From Hyphomicrobiales bacterium (GTDB lineage Bacteria > Pseudomonadota > Alphaproteobacteria > Rhizobiales > Rhizobiaceae): 64,000 nt of DNA. Both the position numbers and the translations under genes were made by a program. The DNA is taken from assembly GCA_900465675.1 (NCBI GenBank), contig UBJR01000002.1, positions 248,001 to 312,000 of the forward strand, given 5' to 3'. A model generated the notes under the pieces. The model did no database searches. It was given only the letters and a program-made list of their open reading frames with translations, and had not been told where the DNA came from. The number at the start of each line of letters is the position of its first letter. Positions within the stretch are counted from its first letter, which is position 1. Shown here in pieces: positions 1 to 7,221 of this stretch.

Positions 1-487
1 GCGGAAACGGGCGCCCATGGCACAGACCCTTGGCGTGAAGCCGGCCGAGCTCGCGAGCGCAGAGGACGAGCAGATCGTCATGGGCTACCGGATCGCTGCC
101 AGCCATTGCGCGCAGCTGCTGTCCGACAGTCAAGCCGACATCGCTGAAAACGACGGCACTGCCGGACGAATAGACAACGCGCGCCGTCGGTACGTCCTTG
201 GATGCGAACATGGTGATACGCCGGATTTCGCGCTGTGCCATGCCTTCGTCATCCAGCGCCGGTGAAGGCCGGAGAAACGGCGCACCAACCAGATTGGCGA
301 TCATGCGCTGCAGAAAGACCCAGCGCGAAGTGCACTCCGTGCCATAGCGCTTGATCCAGACGGCCCCCTGCGACAGCGGCACACACTCAACCCTGTGCGA
401 ACCCGACAGCAGCGCAGTGAGAAGAACCGGAATGTCCTCCTCGCTCAGGCCGCGTCCGGCTTCCAGATTGTCGATAGCGTCCGCCAC
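1..487 (-). CDS. Kinase-like protein, partial (C-terminus outside window)
   Basis: Reading leftward from a GTG with a GGGAG ribosome site about 12 bases upstream, 162 codons are open to the window edge. An in-frame stop lies just upstream, so the GTG is the only good start. The last visible residues read RLHAKGLCHGRPFP, which resembles the catalytic-loop region (LH..G..HG) of small kinase-like folds related to WaaP/RIO-type lipopolysaccharide kinases. The part that would carry the metal-binding Asp is off the window. Rhizobial homologues are often labelled serine/threonine phosphatase or LPS kinase. The substrate cannot be told from the sequence. The gene lies downstream of rplT, beyond that operon's terminator, so it is probably transcribed separately. 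Confidence 0.6.
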   Translation of the reverse strand, partial: MADAIDNLEAGRGLSEEDIPVLLTALLSGSHRVECVPLSQGAVWIKRYGTECTSRWVFLQRMIANLVGAPFLRPSPALDDEGMAQREIRRITMFASKDVPTARVVYSSGSAVVFSDVGLTVGQQLRAMAGSDPVAHDDLLVLCARELGRLHAKGLCHGRPFP

Positions 488-510
488 GTTCCCGTGACTC
501 CCATTTCAAA

Positions 511-550
511 TCGCAAACAAAAACCCGCGCCAGCTAGCCAGCGCGGGTTT
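511..550 (-). terminator. Intrinsic terminator of rpmI-rplT
   Basis: A perfect 10-bp stem (521-530 with 541-550) is followed, reading leftward, by TTTTTGTTT. It lies 35 bases past the rplT stop. Confidence 0.85.
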
Positions 551-584
551 AAAAACATCGAAACTGAGGTTCGATAGCGCCGGC

Positions 585-989
585 TTAGTTAACCGCTGCT
601 TCAAACTCGTTCTTCGTGCCGGCGTCCTTGAGGTACTCAAGGGCCTTCTTGGAAGCATCGACGAGAGCGCCGAATGCTGCAGGCTCATGGATCGCCATGT
701 CGGAGAGAACCTTACGGTCGACTTCGATGCCAGCCTTGTTCAGGCCGTCGATGAAGCGGCCGTAGGTCAGGCCGAATTCGCGCACAGCAGCATTGATACG
801 CTGGATCCAGAGCGCGCGGAAATTGCGCTTGTTGACCTTGCGGTCGCGGTAAGCGTACTGCTTGGAGCGGTCAACCGCTGCCTTAGCCGTACGGATGGTG
901 TTCTTGCGGCGGCCGTAAAAGCCCTTTGCGGCCTTCAGAACCTTCTTGTGCTTGGCGTGGGCGGTAACGCCTCTTTTTACACGTGCCAT
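585..989 (-). CDS. rplT: 50S ribosomal protein L20
   Basis: A 134-residue protein beginning [16 protein letters not shown], with the very basic extended N-terminus and the conserved globular half ([15 protein letters not shown]) of ribosomal protein L20. L20 binds 23S rRNA early in large-subunit assembly and in several bacteria represses its own operon. The length is normal for alphaproteobacteria. It lies 39 bases after rpmI in the same direction and is followed by a strong terminator, so rpmI-rplT form a two-gene operon. Unlike the common infC-rpmI-rplT arrangement, infC lies about 3.6 kb away. Confidence 0.98.
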   Translation of the reverse strand: MARVKRGVTAHAKHKKVLKAAKGFYGRRKNTIRTAKAAVDRSKQYAYRDRKVNKRNFRALWIQRINAAVREFGLTYGRFIDGLNKAGIEVDRKVLSDMAIHEPAAFGALVDASKKALEYLKDAGTKNEFEAAVN

Positions 990-1028
990 TTCATGATCTC
1001 CTTAATCTACAACGTTCGCGGAAGAGTC

Positions 1029-1232
1029 TTAGAGACCGTTCGGCAGATAGTTCTTCACAACCTTGCGGCCATCGGGTTCAGCCAGAACCATCGTGCCACG
1101 TGCATCGCGAATGAACTTGTTGCTACGCTTGATCATGCCATGGCGCTTGCCAGCAGCTGCAGCCTTGACCTTGCCGGTTGCGGTGATCTTGAACCGCTTC
1201 TTGGCAGAGGACTTCGTCTTCATCTTGGGCAT
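1029..1232 (-). CDS. rpmI: 50S ribosomal protein L35
   Basis: A 67-residue basic protein, [20 protein letters not shown] onward, the standard L35 sequence and length, located on the large ribosomal subunit. The open frame extends ten codons further upstream, but the start at 1232 is chosen because CGGAG lies 8 bases before it and the family begins MPKMKTKS. It is the first gene of the rpmI-rplT operon. A leader of about 175 bases separates it from a near-consensus promoter, long enough to hold a translational control site for L20. Such a site is inferred, not demonstrated. Confidence 0.97.
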   Translation of the reverse strand: MPKMKTKSSAKKRFKITATGKVKAAAAGKRHGMIKRSNKFIRDARGTMVLAEPDGRKVVKNYLPNGL

Positions 1233-1415
1233 TTTGCTACTCCGTTTCTGTCCTCCCTGCATGTTTCAAAGAAACCCTCGAGCGATGTCCGGAAAACCGG
1301 CCGTCGCAACCAGGTGCGGGAGCGTTTGTTGTTGATCTGCGGGCCCGGTGACGAAACCTGCCCGCAAGCATTCGAAACTGCCACGGCATGCCCTGCCGGT
1401 CAGTTCGGACGCGCG

Positions 1416-1444
1416 CTTATAACCGCAGTGTCATGAAAGTGCAA
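1416..1444 (-). promoter_or_regulatory. Sigma-70 type promoter for rpmI-rplT
   Basis: Reading leftward, TTGCAC (1444-1439), a 17-base spacer, then TATAAG (1421-1416). This is close to consensus and lies about 185 bases before the rpmI start. Confidence 0.75.
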
Positions 1445-1470
1445 CGGGGCGGCCGGCGGAATCTTGGCAC

Positions 1471-2823
1471 TCAGGCCGCGGGCATCAGATTCTTCGGCGC
1501 GGGCAAGGCCAAGGTGACTTCCAGGCCGCCGAGATCCGAGCGCGAAAGCACAATCCTGCCGCCGTAAGCCTCGGCGATGTCGCCGGAAATGGCAAGCCCG
1601 AGACCGGAACCTGCATGCGCATCGTCAGCGCTGACGCCGCGCTTCAACATCATCGCATAGTTTTCGGGAGGCACGCCAGGGCCGTCGTCGCCGACCCGGA
1701 GGATAACGGCCTCGCCTTCCCTCGACGCCGAGACATCGATGCGGGAGCGGGCAAAGCGCACCGCATTGTCGAGAATGTTGCCCATGGCCTCAGCGACATC
1801 GGCGGGATCGGCTTCGATGGTCAGCGCCGGATCGATATCGACTTTCCAGCCAACGCCCTTGCCGTCGGTGACCGGTGAGAGAACACTGACCAGCTTGCCC
1901 GATATGCCGAGAAGCGACGTCGTCGCCATGCGTTCGACACCCATCCTCGCGGCCTGCAATTGCCGGTCGGCCCGCTGGCGCGCGAGTTCGATCTGCTGCA
2001 GGGCGGTGTCGCGCTTGTCATCCGGCAGGCTTTCGACGAGATGGGACAGAACCGTCAGCGGCGTCTTCAATCCATGCGCTAGATCGCTGGCCCGCGATCG
2101 TGCCCGTTCCACGGCGGTTTCGCGCTCCGCCAGCAGAAGATTGATCTCGTTGACCAGCGGGCGGACCTCGCTCGGTCCTTCGGCGCCGATATGGGCGCTG
2201 CGGCCGGCGCGGATATTCGCCACCTCGTTGCGCAGGCGCACCAGCGGCTTCAGGCCGATCAGCCCCTGCAGAAAAGCGGCGGCAAGCAGAAGCAGGCCGG
2301 TTGCGGCCAGCATCAGCTGCAGCGGCCGATGATAATTCGACAGCGCGCTTTCCATCTCGTCTTTGGAGAAGGCCGTATAGATCGTGAAGTGTTTGCGCGC
2401 ATCACCCTCACCGACAGACATCGCCTTCACGGTGACCAGGATCGTCGCCCCATCCGGCCCTTCGGCCTCGTGAAACCCGCAATAGAGATCCCTGGAGAGG
2501 CTATCCCTGGTCAGTTCCTCGTCCCAGAACGACCGCGAACGGAGCGGCGGCTGAGTGGGGTCGTCGGGCGTTATCTGCCAGTAGCGTCCGCCGGCCGGTG
2601 TCTGGAACCGCGGATCGGACGGTTCGCTGATCAGCGAAAGCCCGCCGTTTTCGATTGCCAGACGGGCGCCCAGAGCATCCGATACCGCGGTCATCTCGTT
2701 CGCATACTGGTCGGCCAGATAGTCTTCGAACAGATGACCGAGGACGAACCAGACCAGCGCGAGAGCGACGGCAATCGCAACAAGGGCGCCAGCAGCCAGG
2801 CGGAAGCGCAATGACTTCGTCAT
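1471..2823 (-). CDS. Two-component sensor histidine kinase (PhoQ-like architecture)
   Basis: A 450-residue inner-membrane kinase. One transmembrane segment at about residues 11-30 and another at about 168-190 enclose a periplasmic sensor domain of roughly 135 residues. A HAMP-like linker follows. The dimerisation box has the phospho-accepting His250 (DLAHGLKTPL), and the ATP-binding domain has N-box and G-box motifs (NILDNAVRFA, DDGPGVP, GSGLGLAI). Its ATG overlaps the stop of the response-regulator gene by 4 bases, so the two are translationally coupled. PepSY-like or acidic secreted proteins encoded just upstream could be ligands or inhibitors of the sensor. The stimulus is unknown. The paired regulator differs from my recollection of rhizobial FeuP, so I do not name it FeuQ. 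Confidence 0.92.
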   Translation of the reverse strand: MTKSLRFRLAAGALVAIAVALALVWFVLGHLFEDYLADQYANEMTAVSDALGARLAIENGGLSLISEPSDPRFQTPAGGRYWQITPDDPTQPPLRSRSFWDEELTRDSLSRDLYCGFHEAEGPDGATILVTVKAMSVGEGDARKHFTIYTAFSKDEMESALSNYHRPLQLMLAATGLLLLAAAFLQGLIGLKPLVRLRNEVANIRAGRSAHIGAEGPSEVRPLVNEINLLLAERETAVERARSRASDLAHGLKTPLTVLSHLVESLPDDKRDTALQQIELARQRADRQLQAARMGVERMATTSLLGISGKLVSVLSPVTDGKGVGWKVDIDPALTIEADPADVAEAMGNILDNAVRFARSRIDVSASREGEAVILRVGDDGPGVPPENYAMMLKRGVSADDAHAGSGLGLAISGDIAEAYGGRIVLSRSDLGGLEVTLALPAPKNLMPAA

Positions 2824-3485
2824 CGTGTCTTGCCCGGCAGCAGGTATCCGAAGCCGCGGCGCGTTTCTATCGCGCCGCTATCGGTCTTCTTGCGCAATCG
2901 CGCCACCATGGCCTCGACGGCATTCTTGGCGGCGTCGTCATCACGGCCCTGGACCTGGCTCGCAAGTTCCGCTGGCGTCAGCACGGCGCCCGGACGATCG
3001 ATGAACACGGAGATCATCCGGTACTCGAGAGGGCTCAGATCAAGTTCACGGCCATCGAAAGTCACGCGGCGGGCCTGCTCATCCAGCGTGAAGCGGTCGG
3101 CCGATTTCACCCGCTGCTGCATCCTGCCTGATCGGCGCAACAGGGCGCGAAGGCGTGCCAGCAACTCCTCGCTGCGGAAGGGCTTTGGCAGGTAATCGTC
3201 GGCCCCGGCGTCGAAACCATCGACGCGTTCCATCCAAGAGCCGCGGGCCGTCAATACGAGAACCGGCGTTTCGAGACCATTGGCCCGCCAGCGCTTGAGG
3301 ATCGACAGGCCATCCATGCCGGGAAGACCGAGATCGAGGACGATGGCAGCGTAATCACCAGTTTCGCCCTGCTCCCAAATTTCGGGGCCGGACTTCAAGG
3401 TTTCGACGAGATAGCCTTCGCGTCCCAACGTCTCGGCAAGGTGCACCGATATATTGGCGTCGTCTTCGGCCAGCAGGATCTTCAT
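2820..3485 (-). CDS. OmpR/PhoP-family response regulator
   Basis: A 221-residue two-domain regulator. The receiver domain (about 1-115) carries the acidic pair at Glu7-Asp8-Asp9, the phosphorylated Asp51 and Lys101. The winged-helix DNA-binding domain (about 125-218) ends with the typical RRGFGYLL turn. It starts 3 bases after the upstream PepSY-like gene and overlaps the kinase gene by 4 bases, so all three are co-transcribed. Direct and inverted CTGTCAG repeats before the first gene of the locus (4752-4790) are a plausible autoregulatory site, since OmpR-family dimers bind direct repeats one helical turn apart. Confidence 0.92.
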   Translation of the reverse strand: MKILLAEDDANISVHLAETLGREGYLVETLKSGPEIWEQGETGDYAAIVLDLGLPGMDGLSILKRWRANGLETPVLVLTARGSWMERVDGFDAGADDYLPKPFRSEELLARLRALLRRSGRMQQRVKSADRFTLDEQARRVTFDGRELDLSPLEYRMISVFIDRPGAVLTPAELASQVQGRDDDAAKNAVEAMVARLRKKTDSGAIETRRGFGYLLPGKTR

Positions 3486-3488
3486 CGG

Positions 3489-3989
3489 TCACTTGTCCCC
3501 GATCACTTCGCCACTGCGGGCATCGACACGCAGCGTGCGTATGGTGCCTTTTCCATCCCGAAGCTTGAGCTGATAGACATCACTGAACAGCGAGCGGCTG
3601 AGAATGACGTCGATCACCCGGCCGTAACGGCGGGAATCGATCTTCTGCAGCAGCGATTTCAGCGGCAGGATGCGGCCTTCGCGCACGGCATCGCGTGCGC
3701 GGTCGTAATCGGCGCGACCGGAGCCGCTGCCGCTGCTCGTTCCGTGGCCACCGTGATCATCGCCTCCGCCGTCGTCATCGCCGCCGTGGCCGCCATGATC
3801 GTCTCCGCCATCGTGGCCGGAGCCTCCCGATCCCGAGTTCGAGCCTGAACCGGAGCCGCTCGAACCGCTGCTGCCGGAACTGCCACTACTGCCGCCGCCA
3901 TCTTTTGCCGCCGCCGGAGACGCAGACAGTGCGGCCGCAACGATAGCGGCTGACAGCAGGAGAGCGGTCGATCTGCGGGTGAAAGACAT
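3489..3989 (-). CDS. Secreted Asp/Gly/Ser/His-rich protein with PepSY-like C-terminus
   Basis: About 166 residues from the ATG at 3989; an in-frame ATG at 4007 has no visible ribosome site, while GAGG lies 12 bases before 3989. A signal peptide (hydrophobic segment ending SPAAA) is followed by a low-complexity stretch rich in Gly, Ser, Asp and His with repeated DDHGG units, then a C-terminal region of about 70 residues. This region (DVILSRSLFSDVYQLKL, then a turn and RVDARSGEVIG) looks like a PepSY fold, a family of small periplasmic regulatory or inhibitory domains. It sits directly upstream of the response regulator. It may modulate the sensor, and the His/Asp tract may bind divalent metal. 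Both are inferences. Confidence 0.7.
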   Translation of the reverse strand: MSFTRRSTALLLSAAIVAAALSASPAAAKDGGGSSGSSGSSGSSGSGSGSNSGSGGSGHDGGDDHGGHGGDDDGGGDDHGGHGTSSGSGSGRADYDRARDAVREGRILPLKSLLQKIDSRRYGRVIDVILSRSLFSDVYQLKLRDGKGTIRTLRVDARSGEVIGDK

Positions 3990-4077
3990 GCCTGATCCGG
4001 ACCTCATATACGGCTGATAAACTGAACGCTTACATGCACCCGCACAAGAGGCATAGGAAAACGGGCTTGAAACGGCA

Positions 4078-4106
4078 GATGCTCCGCCGGCAAACGGCGG
4101 AGCATC
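4078..4106 (-). other. Perfect 12-bp hairpin between two secreted-protein genes
   Basis: The arms at 4078-4089 and 4095-4106 are exactly complementary around a 5-base loop. No T-run follows in the leftward direction, so it looks like an mRNA-stabilising or attenuating hairpin rather than a full terminator. It would allow the first gene to be expressed more than the kinase genes. Confidence 0.6.
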
Positions 4107-4138
4107 GATCTTCCGGGGCGGGCGGAAGAACCAGGCGA

Positions 4139-4699
4139 TTACGGCGCTGCCGCAGGCCTGATGGAAACATTGGTGATTGGGCCGGGGTTACGGACGGCAT
4201 CGGAGCGGTGCGGCTTCACCTCGACGGTCTGGACGCCGTGTTCCAATTCGACCTCGACTTCCAGCCTGCGGCCCAGCTGATCGACGGCGATAAGCGAACC
4301 GTTGAGCAGGCCTTGAAGACTTGCCGCAGAAACCGAGAGCGGAACGCGGGGACGATCGCTGCGGTCATTCTCGCGGCCGCGGCGTCCACTATCATCCGCC
4401 CCCGCAGCAACCGTCCGGCCGCCATGGCGATCGCCGCCATTGTCGTCATCGCTGGAGTTGCCGCCACTCCGGCCGCGGCCGCTGTTGCTGCCACTGTCGT
4501 GGCCGCCGCCGTGGTCGTCGCCGGAGGCATCGTCGCTGCCGCCGCGGCCCGAACTGCCGCTGCCGCCGTCATGACCGCCACGGGCATAGGCAGCCGAGGA
4601 AAAGAGGGAATATCCCGAAGGCTGAAGGGCGGGTAGAGCAGCGGCCAGCGCAAGCGCGGCGGCCGAGGCCAGCGTGATCCTTTGAAGACGGGGGGCCAT
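4139..4699 (-). CDS. Secreted low-complexity acidic protein upstream of two-component system
   Basis: A 186-residue protein starting at the ATG at 4699, preceded by AGGAAA; an upstream in-frame ATG at 4744 lacks a ribosome site. It has a signal peptide ending near SAAYA, a long Gly/Ser/Asp/His/Arg tract with DDHGGG and DDDNGGD units, and a C-terminal part (VPLSVSAASLQGLLNGSL through a Glu-rich strand) resembling a short PepSY-type or polymer-binding domain. It shares the overall design of the neighbouring protein encoded at 3489-3989, which suggests duplication. It is the first gene of the leftward two-component locus. No function is established. Confidence 0.6.
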   Translation of the reverse strand: MAPRLQRITLASAAALALAAALPALQPSGYSLFSSAAYARGGHDGGSGSSGRGGSDDASGDDHGGGHDSGSNSGRGRSGGNSSDDDNGGDRHGGRTVAAGADDSGRRGRENDRSDRPRVPLSVSAASLQGLLNGSLIAVDQLGRRLEVEVELEHGVQTVEVKPHRSDAVRNPGPITNVSIRPAAAP

Positions 4700-4751
4700 G
4701 GTCGTTTCCTTTCCATCCGTGTTTCGATGGAAGGAGCATGACATCTCCTGG

Positions 4752-4790
4752 CTGACAGGCCGCTGAGCGGGCCTGTCAGCAGACTGTCAG
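4752..4790 (-). promoter_or_regulatory. CTGTCAG/CTGACAG repeat cluster (putative response-regulator box)
   Basis: On the plus strand CTGTCAG occurs at 4773-4779 and 4784-4790, exactly 11 bp apart. The inverse copy CTGACAG at 4752-4758 makes a 10-bp perfect inverted repeat with the first (4752-4761 and 4770-4779). The direct-repeat layout resembles a PHO box (CTGTCAT-N4-CTGTCAT) or another OmpR-family site. It lies 53-91 bases before the first gene of the two-component locus. Confidence 0.5.
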
Positions 4791-4804
4791 AAAGCGGCCC
4801 CAGA

Positions 4805-4834
4805 AAACACAAAAGCCGCCCTTGCGGACGGCTT
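4805..4834 (-). terminator. Intrinsic terminator of infC
   Basis: Reading leftward, AAGCCGTCC-GCAA-GGGCGGCTTTTGTGTTTT: a GC-rich stem with a GCAA loop and a T-rich tail, 24 bases past the infC stop. Confidence 0.85.
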
Positions 4835-4857
4835 CGATGCATCTTGATGGACCGCGC

Positions 4858-5394
4858 TCACTTGGGCGCGAGCACCATCATCATCTGTCGGCCTTCAAGC
4901 TTCGGCTCGGCTTCGACCTTTGCATATTCGGTCGTGTCGGCCTTGACCTGCTGAAGCAGCTTCATGCCCAGTTCCTGGTGAGCCATTTCACGGCCACGGA
5001 ACTTCAGCGTTACCTTTACCTTGTCGCCTTCTTCGAAGAAGCGGCCCATCGCCTTCATCTTCACGTCATAATCATGCGTGTCGATGTTCGGGCGCATCTT
5101 GATTTCTTTGACTTCGACGATCTTCTGCTTCTTGCGCGCTTCGGCAGCCTTCTTCTGGTTGGCATATTTCAGCTTGCCCAGATCGAGAATCTTGCACACA
5201 GGCGGCTCGGCATTGGGGGAAATTTCCACCAGGTCGAGACCGGCTTCCTCAGCCATTTTCAACGCCTGATCGGTGGCAACGATGCCCAGGTTCTGTCCCT
5301 CTGCGTCAATCAGCTGAACACGGGGTATGCGAATTTCCCGGTTCGAACGCGGCCCTTCCTTAACGGGCGCGTCGGTTTTAAAAGGTCTGCGAAT
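4858..5394 (-). CDS. infC: Translation initiation factor IF-3, ATT start
   Basis: IF-3 binds the 30S subunit, discriminates start codons and prevents premature 50S joining. From the ATT at 5394 the protein has 178 residues, the normal size: N-domain ([20 protein letters not shown]), lysine-rich linker, and C-domain ([20 protein letters not shown]) ending MMMVLAPK. No ATG, GTG or TTG lies at the conserved N-terminus. Instead ATT-CGC-AGA-CCT follows GAGGAGAG by 7 bases, the rare start codon that lets IF-3 repress its own translation, as known for E. coli infC. The in-frame ATG at 5508 would add 38 unconserved residues. The gene stands alone with its own terminator, away from rpmI-rplT. Confidence 0.95.
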   Translation of the reverse strand: MRRPFKTDAPVKEGPRSNREIRIPRVQLIDAEGQNLGIVATDQALKMAEEAGLDLVEISPNAEPPVCKILDLGKLKYANQKKAAEARKKQKIVEVKEIKMRPNIDTHDYDVKMKAMGRFFEEGDKVKVTLKFRGREMAHQELGMKLLQQVKADTTEYAKVEAEPKLEGRQMMMVLAPK

Positions 5395-5564
5395 GGTCGT
5401 ACTCTCCTCGAGTTGTTGAATGCTGCAGCTCGTACTCCCACGGGGGCACAAACGGGGTCTCGTTATCGCTGCAACGGAGTCAGTAGCACGCTTTAGCGGA
5501 AAAATCACCCGCTGTCAGCCTGTCAAGAATCTGTTTTATAGGCAGGAACAACAGGAGTTCAGCC

Positions 5565-6368
5565 GTGTCCGAGACATCCATCGCCCCTCAGCCGAAGTTT
5601 ATCACCGCCGGAGAGGGTGACGACGCCCGCCAGATAGCCTTCATTCTGCGTCAGGCGAATGCTGGACCGGACGCCCCTGTGCTGCTCTGGCTTTCGGGAT
5701 ATCGCTCGGATATGAGCGGCACCAAGGCAATCGAGCTTGACAGGCTGGCGGCGGAAACCGGTCTTGCCTGCCTCCGTCTCGATTATTCGGGCCACGGGCT
5801 TTCCGGCGGCAAATTTACCGACGGGACGATCTCGCGCTGGCTTGAGGAGACGCTCGCGGTTCTCATGCATGTCAATCCGAAGCGCGTCATTGCTGTCGGA
5901 TCGTCGATGGGAGGGTGGATCGCGCTGCGCCTGGCCCAAGAACTGGGCAAGATCGCCGATGGACCGAAGCTCGAGGGCATGGTGCTGATCGCGCCCGCGC
6001 CGGATTTCACCTCGGATCTGATCGAGCCGCATCTGACCAAGAAGGAACGCGCCTCTCTGGAAGAGCGCGGCTATTTCGAAGAAAAGTCGGAATACAGCCC
6101 CGAGCCCAATATCTATACCCGGGCCCTGATCGAGGACGGCCGCGCCAACAGGGTGTTGACCGGGATCATCCAGACAGGATGCCCGGTTCATATCCTGCAA
6201 GGCATGAAAGATCCCGATGTGCCCTATGCACATGCCATGAAGCTGATCGAGCATCTGCCGTCCGACGACGTGGTGCTGACCTTCGTTCGCGACGGCGACC
6301 ACCGGCTTTCGCGGCCGCAGGATATCGAGCGCATGCTTTCTGCGGTCAGCGCGCTTATCCGTCAATAA
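5565..6368 (+). CDS. Alpha/beta hydrolase (ABHD10/thioesterase-like)
   Basis: A 267-residue soluble alpha/beta hydrolase starting at GTG with CAGGAG about 8 bases upstream. The nucleophile elbow is GSSMGG with Ser114; Asp216 (GMKDPDVPY) and His246 (DGDHRLS) complete a canonical triad. The strand order and the LSGYRSDMSG oxyanion region resemble bacterial homologues of mitochondrial ABHD10 and palmitoyl-thioesterases. The natural substrate is unknown; an ester or thioester is likely. It is divergent from infC, with about 170 bases between the starts, and no partner gene is linked. Confidence 0.85.
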   Translation: MSETSIAPQPKFITAGEGDDARQIAFILRQANAGPDAPVLLWLSGYRSDMSGTKAIELDRLAAETGLACLRLDYSGHGLSGGKFTDGTISRWLEETLAVLMHVNPKRVIAVGSSMGGWIALRLAQELGKIADGPKLEGMVLIAPAPDFTSDLIEPHLTKKERASLEERGYFEEKSEYSPEPNIYTRALIEDGRANRVLTGIIQTGCPVHILQGMKDPDVPYAHAMKLIEHLPSDDVVLTFVRDGDHRLSRPQDIERMLSAVSALIRQ

Positions 6369-6504
6369 GCGAATTCGGATGCACGAATAGTATCTCCGGT
6401 TGAGAGGATACCGCGCAAGCCCACCTTCTGTGGCATTTTAACCATGTCCGAGAGTTGTAACTCCCTACCAAGAAGTAACGATTGACTCCGAACGCCCCTC
6501 CCCG

Positions 6505-6519
6505 TTAACTCTTTGTTAA
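6505..6519 (+). promoter_or_regulatory. CtrA-type box TTAA-N7-TTAA
   Basis: TTAA (6505-6508), seven bases CTCTTTG, TTAA (6516-6519): an exact match to the alphaproteobacterial CtrA consensus, 31 bases before the GTG of the transglutaminase-like gene and therefore probably over its promoter. Confidence 0.55.
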
Positions 6520-6550
6520 TAAATACAAGGGCGATGCAGGGAATACGGGC

Positions 6551-7150
6551 GTGCGGATCAAGGGTTACCTCGTGGCCATGATGGCCATGCTAGCGATGTC
6601 TTCGGCTGCCTTGCCGGCTTCGACATCCAACCTCTCCATGGTTACCGGCGGAGCGACATCGCAGCCGATCGGCCATTACGATTTCTGTCAGATCCACCGC
6701 GACGAATGCGGCCCGAACCGCAATACTGCGAACATGCAGATGACCCCCGACCAGTGGACGCTGGTGCGTTCGGTCAACACGACAGTCAACACCACGATCA
6801 AGCCGATGACCGACAAGGAAATCTACGGCAAGGACGAGGTCTGGGCCTATCCGACGACGGCAGGCGACTGTGAAGACTATGCGCTTCTGAAGCGCCGCAT
6901 CCTCATTCAGCGCGGCTTTTCGCCGGCAAACCTTTTGATGACGGTCGTACGCAAGCCTGACGGTGAGGGGCATGCGGTTCTGACCCTGCGCACCACGGAT
7001 GGCGATTTCATTCTCGACAATCTCTCGACCAACGTGAAGCCATGGTTCGACACGAACTATTCCTTCATCAAGCGCCAGTCGAGCTATAATGCCGGGCGCT
7101 GGGTCACCATCGAGAATGGCCGCGACGTTCTGGTCGGCGCCCTGCAATAA
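6551..7150 (+). CDS. Transglutaminase-like cysteine peptidase (BTLCP family)
   Basis: A 199-residue exported protein starting at GTG (GGGA upstream). A hydrophobic N-terminus (about 6-22) acts as a signal peptide. The catalytic Cys107 in GDCEDYA, His141 in GHAVL and Asp156 in ILDN are the three motifs of the bacterial transglutaminase-like cysteine proteinase family (PF06035, related to LapG). LapG-type members cut periplasmic adhesins, but no LapD- or adhesin-like gene is present here, so the target is unknown. A strong terminator follows and a CtrA-type box precedes it, suggesting a single cell-cycle-controlled transcript. Confidence 0.9.
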   Translation: MRIKGYLVAMMAMLAMSSAALPASTSNLSMVTGGATSQPIGHYDFCQIHRDECGPNRNTANMQMTPDQWTLVRSVNTTVNTTIKPMTDKEIYGKDEVWAYPTTAGDCEDYALLKRRILIQRGFSPANLLMTVVRKPDGEGHAVLTLRTTDGDFILDNLSTNVKPWFDTNYSFIKRQSSYNAGRWVTIENGRDVLVGALQ

Positions 7151-7172
7151 TTACATCTACCGGTTCTTGGGT

Positions 7173-7207
7173 GGCCTTCCGAAGCTTGCTTCGGGAGGCC
7201 TTTTTTT
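7173..7207 (+). terminator. Intrinsic terminator
   Basis: GGCCTTCCGAAG-CTTG-CTTCGGGAGGCC followed by seven T, 23 bases after the stop of the cysteine peptidase gene. The A-rich other side is weak, so it mainly acts rightward, but the stem could also serve the convergent mbfA. Confidence 0.9.
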
Positions 7208-7221
7208 GTGCCTGAAAGCCC

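Noticed and set aside
1471..3485. Naming the kinase and regulator FeuQ/FeuP
   Set aside because: The receiver and DNA-binding sequences differ from what I recall for FeuP, and the neighbours do not match; only a general family name is given.
3660..3940. Possible repeat array from the DDHGG-coding tract
   Set aside because: The repeats are short degenerate codons in a low-complexity coding region, not spaced identical units, so it is not a CRISPR or tandem repeat locus.
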